7,083 bases of DNA from Methanobacteriota archaeon (lineage in GTDB: Archaea > Halobacteriota > Methanosarcinia > Methanosarcinales > Methanosarcinaceae), in NCBI GenBank assembly GCA_030837265.1, contig JAUPKV010000215.1:1-7083 (forward strand). Direction: 5' to 3'. How positions within the stretch are numbered: position 1 is the stretch's first letter; the number at the start of each line of letters is the position of its first letter. This document shows positions 1-5,724 of the stretch, piece by piece. The position numbers and the translations under genes are program-made. The notes beneath the pieces were generated by a model. It had not been told where the DNA came from. It made no database searches and was given only the letters and a program-made list of their open reading frames with translations.

Positions 1-2
1 AG

Positions 3-98
3 AGCAAAAAGAAGGGAGTGTATGGTAGAAATAGAAGTTGGTCAGATGCACATGCCTTTGATTGGGAAAAAGTAAATAAAAAAGGAAGTAAAAAATGA
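3..98 (+). CDS. Possible 3' end of an unidentified rightward gene (partial)
   Basis: One forward frame is open from the window edge to a TGA at 96-98. It gives about 31 residues with a protein-like tail (SWSDAHAFDWEKV followed by a lysine-rich end). The stop lies 24 bases before the stop codon of the convergent proC, and a run of seven T (126-132) follows at a distance suitable for an archaeal terminator. I do not recognise the family. A second frame also reads through the edge to a TAA at 73-75, with an ATG at 22, but its product is less convincing. The coding call rests only on composition and on the convergent layout. Confidence 0.35.
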   Translation, partial: SKKKGVYGRNRSWSDAHAFDWEKVNKKGSKK

Positions 99-132
99 AA
101 TCGAACGGAGAAACAGAAAAGCTTATTTTTTT
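78..132. terminator. Bidirectional T-rich termination region between convergent genes
   Basis: On the leftward strand two T6 runs (complement of 90-95 and 78-83) follow the proC stop codon. On the rightward strand a T7 run (126-132) follows the probable stop at 96-98. Archaeal polymerases terminate at T-rich stretches without needing a hairpin, so this short interval could end transcripts from both sides. No strong stem-loop was seen. Confidence 0.4.
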
Positions 133-935
133 CCGAGTTCCTTTGAGCGTTCACTAGCCCTTATGACTGCATTCATGAATGCAGCCCTTACCCCTGCTTC
201 TTCGAGTGCGTGAATGCCCTGGATAGTAGTCCCGGCAGGAGAAGTGACCATATCTTTGAGCTCTCCGGGATGCATGCCTGTTTCAAGCATCATTTTTGCA
301 GCTCCTAGCACAGTCTGGGCTGCCAGGGTAAGGGCATTTTTTCGGTCCATCCCTTCAAGGACTGCTCCGTCAGCCATTGCCTCAATTATTGGGAAAACGA
401 ATGCAGGTCCACTCCCGGAAAGTCCTGTGACGGCATCCATGAGAGATTCCGGAACCTCAACTGCAGTACCAACCGCAGAAAAAATCTCAAGGGCCATTTT
501 CATATCTTCGGAAGTAGCATTTTTCCCGGGAGAAATGGCAGAGGCAGCTTCCGAAACCGTGGCTGCAATATTCGGCATTACACGGACTACTCTGGTGTTT
601 TTGGGAAGAGCATCTTCATAAGTTGCTAAAGGTACTCCTGCAGCAATTGAGATTATAAGTTTGTCAGAACTTATGTACTCCCTTAAATTTGCGAGTACTG
701 AACTGAGTATCTGGGGTTTTACCGCAAGAATTAGAATATTCGAATCCCGGACAATATCAATATTATCGGTTGATACCCGAATTCCAAACTTCGTTTTTAG
801 CTCATCCAGAAAAGGCACGTATACATCACTTGCACCGATATTTTCAGGTTTTACAAGTCCGGCTTTGAGGATTCCCTCGATAAGAGCAGATCCCATTTTT
901 CCTGCCCCAATAAATCCTATATTTTGATTCTCCAT
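123..935 (-). CDS. proC: Pyrroline-5-carboxylate reductase
   Basis: Catalyses the last step of proline synthesis in the cytoplasm, NAD(P)H-dependent reduction of 1-pyrroline-5-carboxylate to L-proline. The 270 residues match the usual family length. The N-terminal Rossmann fold has GAGKMG at residues 10-15 and AVKPQ at 71-75. RVMPN lies at 118-122 and GLSGSGPAF at 171-179. The C-terminal signature HPGELKDMVTSPAGTT (222-237) belongs to the substrate-binding dimerisation domain. The ATG is preceded by AGGAG with an 8-base spacer (complement of 944-948), which supports this start. It is the last gene of the leftward proA-proB-proC cluster, 42 bases after proB with no obvious promoter between them, so it is probably cotranscribed. 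All recognisable motifs are intact. Confidence 0.96.
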   Translation of the reverse strand: MENQNIGFIGAGKMGSALIEGILKAGLVKPENIGASDVYVPFLDELKTKFGIRVSTDNIDIVRDSNILILAVKPQILSSVLANLREYISSDKLIISIAAGVPLATYEDALPKNTRVVRVMPNIAATVSEAASAISPGKNATSEDMKMALEIFSAVGTAVEVPESLMDAVTGLSGSGPAFVFPIIEAMADGAVLEGMDRKNALTLAAQTVLGAAKMMLETGMHPGELKDMVTSPAGTTIQGIHALEEAGVRAAFMNAVIRASERSKELGKK

Positions 936-977
936 TCACGACACTCCTATTTCGAAAGATATAACAAAATCAAGAAA

Positions 978-2135
978 TCAATTTAGTTCATTCAATATGC
1001 CAATATTCTCTTTTTTTATTACGTTATCGTAGTTTTTATAACCTAAAATACCTTCAATTTCGTTAGTATGGGCTCCTTTAATTTTCACAAGTTCTACGGA
1101 GGTATAATCCGTAATTCCCTTTGCAAAGACTCTGCCTTCACACTCCAGCTTTACTATATCTCCTCTGTCAAAACTCCCTTCTACATCAACTATTCCCGCT
1201 GGCAGAAGGCTGTTTTTTCCTAAAATTGCAGCCTTTGCGCCTGCATCCACACGAACTGTGCCTGCAGCTCTTGCAAGAATTATCCATCGAGAGCGGTTTT
1301 TCTGAATACTTCTTTCTGCAAGAAAGAGAGTTCCTATCTCTTCCCCGGCTAGTATTTTGAGGATTACATCCTTAATTTTGCTGTTTGCAATTAACGCGTA
1401 ACAGCCTGCCATACTGCATATTTTTGCAGCTTTTATTTTTGTTCTCATTCCCCCAACACCCTTGAAGCTGGTAGGGTCACCCCCATAACTCTCTATTTCG
1501 GGCGTGACTCTTTCCACAAGGGGCAGCAGTCTGGCATCGGAATGGATTTTCGGGTTCTGATCAAAAAGGCCGTCGATATCCGAAAGAATAATCAGGAGGT
1601 CAGCGTCGATTTTGCTTGCAACCATTGCAGAGAGCTTATCGTTGTCTCCGAAGATCGCTTCAATCTCATTTGTACATGTGCAGTCGTTTTCATTTATTAT
1701 CGGAACGACTCCGTACTCCAGCAGGGTAGAAATACTATTCCTCAAGTTCAAGTAGGATACTCGATCCGAATAAAACTCATAGGAAAGCAGGATCTGAGCA
1801 ACTTTCATTCCATATTTTGAAAAAGCTTCGCTCCAGTACTGCATTAAGATACTCTGTCCAACAGCTGCCGCCGCCTGCCTTATTGGAATTTCGCGGGGTT
1901 TTGGAGCAATGCCCAATTCATAAAGTCCTACGCCTATTGCTCCCGAGCTTACCAAAATTATTTCTTTTCCCTGTTTTCGAAGCTCGAAAACCTGGGCTGC
2001 GATACTTTCCATGAAAGGAGGATCAATGCTGCAATTTTCCCTGGTATCGTCACAATCCTTTTTTGTGATTGAAGAAGTACCGATTTTGATAACGACTTTA
2101 TTAACACTATAAGGAAATTGTTTTCTATCTGTCAA
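978..2135 (-). CDS. proB: Glutamate 5-kinase (AAK kinase plus PUA domain)
   Basis: Phosphorylates L-glutamate with ATP to gamma-glutamyl phosphate, the first and normally feedback-controlled step of proline synthesis. The 385 residues contain an amino-acid kinase domain: KIGTSSIT (17-24), VSSGAIGVG (62-70), PIINEND (145-151), FGDNDKLSA (162-170), SDIDGLF (185-191) and GVGGMRTK (226-233). A PUA domain follows from about 290 to 370, including LPAGIVDVEG and the RGDIV strand. The start is TTG, not ATG. The next in-frame Met is residue 42, inside the kinase domain, and a GAGG (complement of 2144-2147) sits 8 bases upstream of the TTG. The frame stays open upstream to a TGA at 2220-2222 without a better start. 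It lies 134 bases downstream of proA, so it may have its own promoter. The PUA domain makes it the long, bacterial-like form. Confidence 0.95.
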   Translation of the reverse strand: MTDRKQFPYSVNKVVIKIGTSSITKKDCDDTRENCSIDPPFMESIAAQVFELRKQGKEIILVSSGAIGVGLYELGIAPKPREIPIRQAAAAVGQSILMQYWSEAFSKYGMKVAQILLSYEFYSDRVSYLNLRNSISTLLEYGVVPIINENDCTCTNEIEAIFGDNDKLSAMVASKIDADLLIILSDIDGLFDQNPKIHSDARLLPLVERVTPEIESYGGDPTSFKGVGGMRTKIKAAKICSMAGCYALIANSKIKDVILKILAGEEIGTLFLAERSIQKNRSRWIILARAAGTVRVDAGAKAAILGKNSLLPAGIVDVEGSFDRGDIVKLECEGRVFAKGITDYTSVELVKIKGAHTNEIEGILGYKNYDNVIKKENIGILNELN

Positions 2136-2247
2136 TTCGAAGGCCTCGTAGGGGATATGAAGTGGGCTGGAAACTGGTAACCGCAGTCCTGGTCTCCGTT
2201 GCTTGCATAAATTTACCGTTCAATTTGAGCTGGTATTCCGATTAAAG

Positions 2248-2255
2248 TATATAAA
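2248..2255 (-). promoter_or_regulatory. Candidate TATA box for proB (and proC)
   Basis: TTTATATA on the leftward strand, just past the proA stop codon. A transcript starting about 26 bases downstream would begin near 2225 and carry a leader of about 90 bases before the proB TTG. This suggests that proBC can be transcribed apart from proA. It is seen by eye as a consensus match only. Confidence 0.4.
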
Positions 2256-2269
2256 TATTAGCGGATGTA

Positions 2270-3613
2270 TCAATCCTTATTTTCAAATTTGAGATCAAGT
2301 TTCCTGTGGGTATAGGGTTTTGCCTTATCTCCTACATAGTCCGCCACAACCTGTCCTTTTCCCATCAGGATATATTTATAAATTAAAAGCCCTTCCATTC
2401 CAACAGGTCCTCGAGAATGTATCTTGTTCGTGCTGATTCCTACTTCAGCACCTTTACCATACCTATAACCATCTGCAAAACGGGTTGAGGCATTTACCAT
2501 TACACTTGAAGAATCAACAAGCCCTATGAACTCTTTTCTCCTTGAAGCATTTTCAGTTATTATTCCATCCGTATGATGGGAACCAAAGGTGTTAATGTGG
2601 CCAATTGCCTCTTTTATGGTGTCTACGAGCTTTATCGAAAGGACAAGGTCATTATATTCAAGACTCCAGTCCTCTTCGGTAGCCTTAGAAAGCGGAGAGA
2701 GCCCTCTTTCTGTAAGCAAAGCGTAGCTGTCTTCATCGCAGCGCAGTTCAACCCCTGCCCCTATATACATTTCTGCCATTTTAGGAAGGAAAGTATCGAT
2801 AATATTACGGTTTACCAGGAGAGTTTCAATAGCATTACATACTGCAGGATATTGAACCTTGGAATCAAAGCAGACTTTCCAGGCCTTATCGAGATCTGCA
2901 TACTCGTCCACGTAAATATGGCAGATCCCGCTGGTATGCCCTAGCACCGGAATTTTAGTATTGTCCTGAATAAACTTGACAAACTCATTTGAACCCCTCG
3001 GGATCAGGAGGTCAACATAAGCGTCAAGACTTAAAAGATCCATTATTTCTTCCCTGGTTTCCATAAGCTGAAACGCGCCTGGGGGCATCCCATCAACGGA
3101 TTCTATGGCTTTTACGAGAATTTCAAAAATTGTCCGGTTTGATTCTCTTGCCTCACTTCCGCCTTTAAAAATCGTTGCATTCCCACTTTTCAGACAAAGT
3201 GACATTACCTGTGGAACCACATCTGGCCTGGATTCAAAAATAACCCCTATCAGACCTATTGGACAGCTTACCTGATAGAGAATAAGATCTTTGTCAAGTT
3301 CTAGAGTAGAGATAGTATCTCCTACGGGATCTCTGAGTTTTATCACATCTTTGATTCCGGCGATCATCCCATCAATCTTCAGGTCATTTACTTTAAGTCT
3401 GTCTACAAGAGCCTGGGTGAGCTTCCCTTTCTTTTTAAGTTCAGCAGCATTTTCCAGATCCTTGGAATTCGCTTCAAGAATAGCTTTTCTCTCCTTATCG
3501 AGAGCTTCAGCCATAGACCCTAATGCTTTGTTTTTAATTTCTTCACTTATACTGGCAAGTTCAATTGATGCCTTTTTTGCATCCAGAACTTTGCTTCGAA
3601 TGTCTTTAGCCAT
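2270..3613 (-). CDS. proA: Glutamate-5-semialdehyde dehydrogenase (gamma-glutamyl phosphate reductase)
   Basis: Reduces gamma-glutamyl phosphate with NADPH to glutamate 5-semialdehyde, the second step of proline synthesis. ProA is known to work closely with ProB, because the intermediate is unstable. The 447 residues belong to the aldehyde dehydrogenase superfamily. Visible motifs are PIGLIGVIFESRPDV (118-132), KSGNATIFKGGSEA (142-155), YPAVCNAIETLLV with the likely catalytic Cys259, GSHHTDGIIT (344-353), and the C-terminal block around NASTRFADG and GAEVGISTNKIHSRGPVG (about 384-415). The length is slightly above the usual ~415-420, through a charged C-terminal tail. The ATG follows GGCGGTGA (complement of 3618-3625), close to the Shine-Dalgarno consensus. 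First gene of the leftward proline cluster, facing a 709-base divergent spacer. Confidence 0.96.
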   Translation of the reverse strand: MAKDIRSKVLDAKKASIELASISEEIKNKALGSMAEALDKERKAILEANSKDLENAAELKKKGKLTQALVDRLKVNDLKIDGMIAGIKDVIKLRDPVGDTISTLELDKDLILYQVSCPIGLIGVIFESRPDVVPQVMSLCLKSGNATIFKGGSEARESNRTIFEILVKAIESVDGMPPGAFQLMETREEIMDLLSLDAYVDLLIPRGSNEFVKFIQDNTKIPVLGHTSGICHIYVDEYADLDKAWKVCFDSKVQYPAVCNAIETLLVNRNIIDTFLPKMAEMYIGAGVELRCDEDSYALLTERGLSPLSKATEEDWSLEYNDLVLSIKLVDTIKEAIGHINTFGSHHTDGIITENASRRKEFIGLVDSSSVMVNASTRFADGYRYGKGAEVGISTNKIHSRGPVGMEGLLIYKYILMGKGQVVADYVGDKAKPYTHRKLDLKFENKD

Positions 3614-3642
3614 ACATTCACCGCCTTCGAATACCGGGCTTG

Positions 3643-3650
3643 TTTATAAG
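3643..3650 (-). promoter_or_regulatory. Candidate TATA box for proA
   Basis: CTTATAAA on the leftward strand, preceded by an A-rich CAAAT that could serve as a BRE. It predicts a start about 26 bases downstream, near 3620, leaving only a very short leader that would cut into the Shine-Dalgarno sequence. A second AT-rich match (TTTTAAAG, around 3680-3688) would give a leader of about 45 bases and may be the better one. Confidence 0.3.
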
Positions 3651-3729
3651 ATTTGAGCGTTAACTGCAGATCAATCGATCTTTAAAATTTCGTGTAACTC
3701 ATACCTCTAAAGGTGTATTAATTCTTCGT

Positions 3730-3819
3730 ATGCTTAAAGTAATTAATGAAAAGAGTGCACTGGCAGTCTTACATCTGTTTCATCTGTTTCTAAACGCTGC
3801 TCCTTATGTGATACAGTAA
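3730..3819 (+). CDS. Doubtful 29-residue hydrophobic mini-ORF
   Basis: ATG to TAA frame encoding a peptide with a hydrophobic second half (ALAVLHLFHLFLNAAPYV), which could form one membrane helix. AGGTG at 3711-3715 lies 14 bases upstream, longer than ideal. TTTAAAAT near 3681-3688 could act as a TATA box. A 14-base palindrome with a T6 run (3830-3845) follows the stop. The family is unknown, and chance is a serious alternative in such AT-rich DNA. Confidence 0.2.
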   Translation: MLKVINEKSALAVLHLFHLFLNAAPYVIQ

Positions 3820-3829
3820 AGTTATAGAT

Positions 3830-3845
3830 AAAAGATATCTTTTTT
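3830..3845. repeat. 14-base perfect palindrome followed by T run
   Basis: AAAAGATATCTTTT (3830-3843) is self-complementary, and the T run extends to 3845. It could be an operator half of the proA/DUF356 spacer, or a T-rich terminator for a short rightward transcript from the 3730 region. Both readings are inference. Confidence 0.4.
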
Positions 3846-3907
3846 AACAAACTAAGAATTTTGTTATTAACTCTTATAAGTGAAACCTGATTAATTCTTT
3901 GAAATAC

Positions 3908-3925
3908 AATCTTTTCGAAAAGATT
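3908..3925. repeat. 18-base perfect palindrome, possible operator
   Basis: AATCTTTTCGAAAAGATT is perfectly self-complementary over 18 bases and centred on TCGA. It lies about 300 bases upstream of proA and 400 bases upstream of the DUF356 gene. A length of 16-20 bases with dyad symmetry fits a homodimeric regulator site. It could also form a short hairpin in RNA. Confidence 0.45.
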
Positions 3926-4018
3926 TTAAATTTGAGGGTAAGTACTATGAAAGGAGTTAATTAACCTTCTTTAACAAAACGAATTCCCTAAAAGTTCCTT
4001 AGTAACAAAATATTATTT

Positions 4019-4035
4019 CAAAACGAATATATATA
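4019..4035 (+). promoter_or_regulatory. Strong rightward BRE/TATA candidate, far upstream of the DUF356 gene
   Basis: An A-rich element CAAAACG is followed directly by AATATATATA (4026-4035), the best TATA-like match in this spacer. It predicts transcription from about 4057. If it drives the DUF356 gene, the untranslated leader would be about 265 bases. Otherwise it may serve a separate small transcript. A weaker box (TTATTATA, 4261-4268) would give a leader of about 30 bases. Confidence 0.4.
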
Positions 4036-4322
4036 GGATGCATATAACTATAGAATGCTGCTCCATTAAAGGAAATGCATACTAAATCTGAAAAAAGAAG
4101 TTTCAAAATGCCCTTATAATTTTGAAGACATACTGCATAAGAGAAAACGGTCACTAAGATTTTGCGGTCTTGATACCGGTCATTTCTAGCATAACAAACA
4201 AGATTAAGATGTCACTCCCTGTGGGTAATTCCGGCTGTTCCCAGCTCTTATACGCAAAGATTATTATAGGGGTAAATCCATATCGAAATGGGGATAACTT
4301 CAGTATTGGTGGTGTGTAAAAA

Positions 4323-4739
4323 ATGAAATCATTTGCGTTAGTCCGAGCCGACGACTCAGATAAAGTAAAAATAGCGTTACATGACCTGGAACGATACGGA
4401 CATATTCAATTTTCGGCAACTCCCAAGTGCATAGAATCAAATTACGCTGATGAGCTTCTTGTGAGTGTAATGGGTGTGGCCCTCAAATCAAAGTGTAATT
4501 CTGCAGCACTTGTTGAATTAAATAACCATGCCGGAGCGGCAATTAGTAGGTTGAAGAAAATTCACCCTCCAGCTCATATAATAATTATCAGCCCAAGACA
4601 TAAAATGTTTGAAGAGTTAAGCACCAGGTTTTCAAAATACCCGGAATTTGACCGGACATTCAGTCATCAAAAAAACCCGCAGAATCTGGATATAATTCAG
4701 GAAAAAGTGGAGTCTTCCAATCCTATGCAAAAAGAATAA
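4323..4739 (+). CDS. DUF356 family protein of unknown function
   Basis: A 138-residue protein that I recognise as a DUF356-type protein, a small family known mainly from methanogenic archaea with no established function. Features seen: an N-terminal strand-helix opening (FALVRADD, then a helix to about residue 25 with DLERYGHIQF), a central ELLVSVMG strand, and the conserved-looking HPPAHIIIISPRH (81-93). EFDRTF lies at 108-113. The end is charged and probably disordered. There is no signal peptide, membrane span or metal-binding cysteine pair. The ATG is preceded by GGTGGTG (4308-4314) with an 8-base spacer. It stands alone on this strand. Upstream is the long divergent spacer and downstream the 21-base tandem repeats. 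Family assignment is from memory of the sequence pattern. Confidence 0.7.
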   Translation: MKSFALVRADDSDKVKIALHDLERYGHIQFSATPKCIESNYADELLVSVMGVALKSKCNSAALVELNNHAGAAISRLKKIHPPAHIIIISPRHKMFEELSTRFSKYPEFDRTFSHQKNPQNLDIIQEKVESSNPMQKE

Positions 4740-4802
4740 ACTCTCTTTATTAATTATTAGACTCTCTTTATTAACTATTAGACTCTCTTTATTAACTATT
4801 TT
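4740..4802 (+). repeat. Three tandem copies of a 21-base T-rich unit, probable terminator region
   Basis: Copies at 4740-4760, 4761-4781 and 4782-4802 start with ACTCTCTTTATTAA and continue with TTATTAG or CTATTAG (CTATTTT in the last). They differ at one or two bases. The array begins at the first base after the DUF356 stop codon and ends 7 bases before the stop of the convergent Toprim gene. Read rightward it is C/T-rich with T3 and TTATT runs, so it fits a terminator for the DUF356 transcript. Read leftward it is A-rich and would not terminate the opposing gene. Near-identity of the copies implies recent duplication or active maintenance. Confidence 0.9.
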
Positions 4803-4809
4803 CATTTAT

Positions 4810-5241
4810 TTATCCTATATCCGGATCAGAACAAAAACCCGTTTTTGACTTCAGCCTTGAAACGTATTTATACAGGCTTTCAATGTCTTTAATCTCCTTT
4901 TGGGATATAAGCTTAAGTTTATTACGGATCTGAAGTTCGGGATTCAGACCAAAATTATTGAAGTATTCTTTAAGCTTTATAGCCAGAAGGTCCCCCCTTC
5001 TATCCCAATCTGTTAAAATGATCACTTCCCTGCCAAGTGTTGCAATTCTCTCAGAGAAATTAAAAAGAGAATACTTGGTCGCAAGCTCAAAATCGGCTTC
5101 TATTCCAAGTTTTTTTAGTGATAGAATATCTCTTTTCCCTTCCACAATTATAATTGCCCCTCTTTCTGAATAATCTGAAAGCTCGGAGAGTAATTCTTCA
5201 ATTCTTTCAAGTCTTCTTCTGTAAATATCAGGATCAACCAC
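4810..5241 (-). CDS. UPF0292-type Toprim domain protein (small primase-like)
   Basis: Contains a single Toprim fold, as found in primases, topoisomerases and RNase M5-like nucleases. VEGKRD carries the conserved Glu (residue 34 from the chosen GTG start), and LTDWDRRGD carries the DxD pair (Asp78, Asp80) that binds magnesium. A short helical N-terminus and the C-terminal [13 protein letters not shown] helix flank it. The whole resembles the archaeal UPF0292 group, whose function is not established. The start is uncertain. The frame is open to a TTG at 5331 and has an ATG at 5304, neither with a ribosome site. GTG at 5241 gives 143 residues, near the expected family size, with AGGT 11 bases upstream and a TATA box further up. 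It follows the UPF0235 gene on the same strand and converges on the DUF356 gene. Confidence 0.8.
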   Translation of the reverse strand: MVDPDIYRRRLERIEELLSELSDYSERGAIIIVEGKRDILSLKKLGIEADFELATKYSLFNFSERIATLGREVIILTDWDRRGDLLAIKLKEYFNNFGLNPELQIRNKLKLISQKEIKDIESLYKYVSRLKSKTGFCSDPDIG

Positions 5242-5290
5242 GTTATTCTGCAACCTGTTTCTATAATTTAGGATATCAGAGCTAATTATG

Positions 5291-5298
5291 GATATAAA
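5291..5298 (-). promoter_or_regulatory. Candidate TATA box for the Toprim gene
   Basis: TTTATATC on the leftward strand. A start about 26 bases downstream (near 5268) would lie between the ATG at 5304 and the GTG at 5241, giving a 27-base leader before the GTG. If used, this promoter rules out the two longer start choices for that transcript. Confidence 0.35.
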
Positions 5299-5352
5299 GG
5301 CCATTTTATTTGAAACTGTAGAAAATATCAAATTTAACTGCCCAAATCCTTT

Positions 5353-5670
5353 TTACTTTTCTAAATGGGCTGCTAAAACAGAAACAGCCTTTGAATACGA
5401 AATACTTTTTAGTAGTACTGACTTTTTACTACTTGTCGCACCGCTACTGATAAGAATATCCGAAGTACTAATTCCAAAGAGTGTGGCAAGACACTCTATC
5501 AATTGATCATTTGCCTTTCCTTTCTGGGCATTTTTGGTTAGCTTTACCTCAATTCTCTTGCGCCACTCATTATAACCACTCGGAACTGAGATGGACCTGG
5601 AACCAGGAGTCACTTCGATATCAAGAATAGTACTGCAACCCAGATCTTTTATTGCCTCCTCAAAGGACAT
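5353..5670 (-). CDS. UPF0235 (DUF167/YggU) family protein
   Basis: A 105-residue protein of the YggU fold, widespread in bacteria and archaea and of unknown biochemical role. Motifs in order: VTPGSRS (20-26), WRKRIEVKLT (36-45), AQKGKAN (48-54, the family hallmark similar to P-x-x-G-x-A-N), LATLFGIS (61-68), and SGATSSKKSV (76-85) ahead of the last strand. The usual family proline before GKAN is replaced here (AQKGKAN). The ATG at 5670 has no Shine-Dalgarno sequence in front of it. A TATA box centred 27 bases upstream suggests a leaderless mRNA. It precedes the Toprim gene on the same strand, the frame spacing being 111 bases to the preferred GTG or 21 bases to the TTG. Confidence 0.85.
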   Translation of the reverse strand: MSFEEAIKDLGCSTILDIEVTPGSRSISVPSGYNEWRKRIEVKLTKNAQKGKANDQLIECLATLFGISTSDILISSGATSSKKSVLLKSISYSKAVSVLAAHLEK

Positions 5671-5693
5671 ATGTATTATCTTTTAAGGATGCA

Positions 5694-5701
5694 CTATAAA
5701 T
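5694..5701 (-). promoter_or_regulatory. Candidate TATA box for the UPF0235 gene
   Basis: ATTTATAG on the leftward strand, centred about 27 bases before the ATG at 5670. That is the standard archaeal TATA-to-start-site distance, so the first transcribed base would be at or next to the start codon. This agrees with the missing ribosome binding site. Confidence 0.4.
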
Positions 5702-5724
5702 CAATAACCGATAAAACCTGAAAA

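Larger units (their letters stand above)
3614..4322. other. 709-base divergent intergenic region, AT-rich, with palindromes and candidate promoters
   Basis: Separates leftward proA from the rightward DUF356 gene. It holds a possible proA TATA box (3643-3650), a rightward BRE/TATA candidate (4019-4035), and perfect palindromes at 3830-3843 and 3908-3925. There is also a 10-base direct repeat (3975-3984 and 4019-4028) and an inverted repeat with 8-base arms (4102-4109 and 4119-4126). Short rightward open frames occur at 3730-3819, 4070-4189 and 4209-4319; none has a known family or a convincing ribosome site. No tRNA-like, rRNA-like or insertion-sequence structure was seen. Confidence 0.6.

Noticed and set aside
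214..927. Rightward open frames opposite proC
   Set aside because: They lie fully inside proC on the other strand, with no family resemblance or ribosome site; proC motifs are intact.
3947..3964. Five-codon ORF (MKGVN) after GAGGGTAAG
   Set aside because: Too short to separate from chance, and nothing follows that it could regulate closely; the nearest gene starts 358 bases away.
4148..4182. Three occurrences of CGGTC
   Set aside because: The motif is only 5 bases long with unequal spacing, within chance expectation.
4157..4322. Leftward open frame reading FTPIIIFAYKSWEQPEL then PTGSDILILFVMLEM
   Set aside because: It looks protein-like but has no start codon; upstream it continues antisense into the DUF356 gene. 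Probably chance.
5655..5661. Strong Shine-Dalgarno-like GAGGAGG inside the UPF0235 gene
   Set aside because: No ATG, GTG or TTG follows at a usable distance. It encodes Glu-Glu within the N-terminus and is not a start signal.
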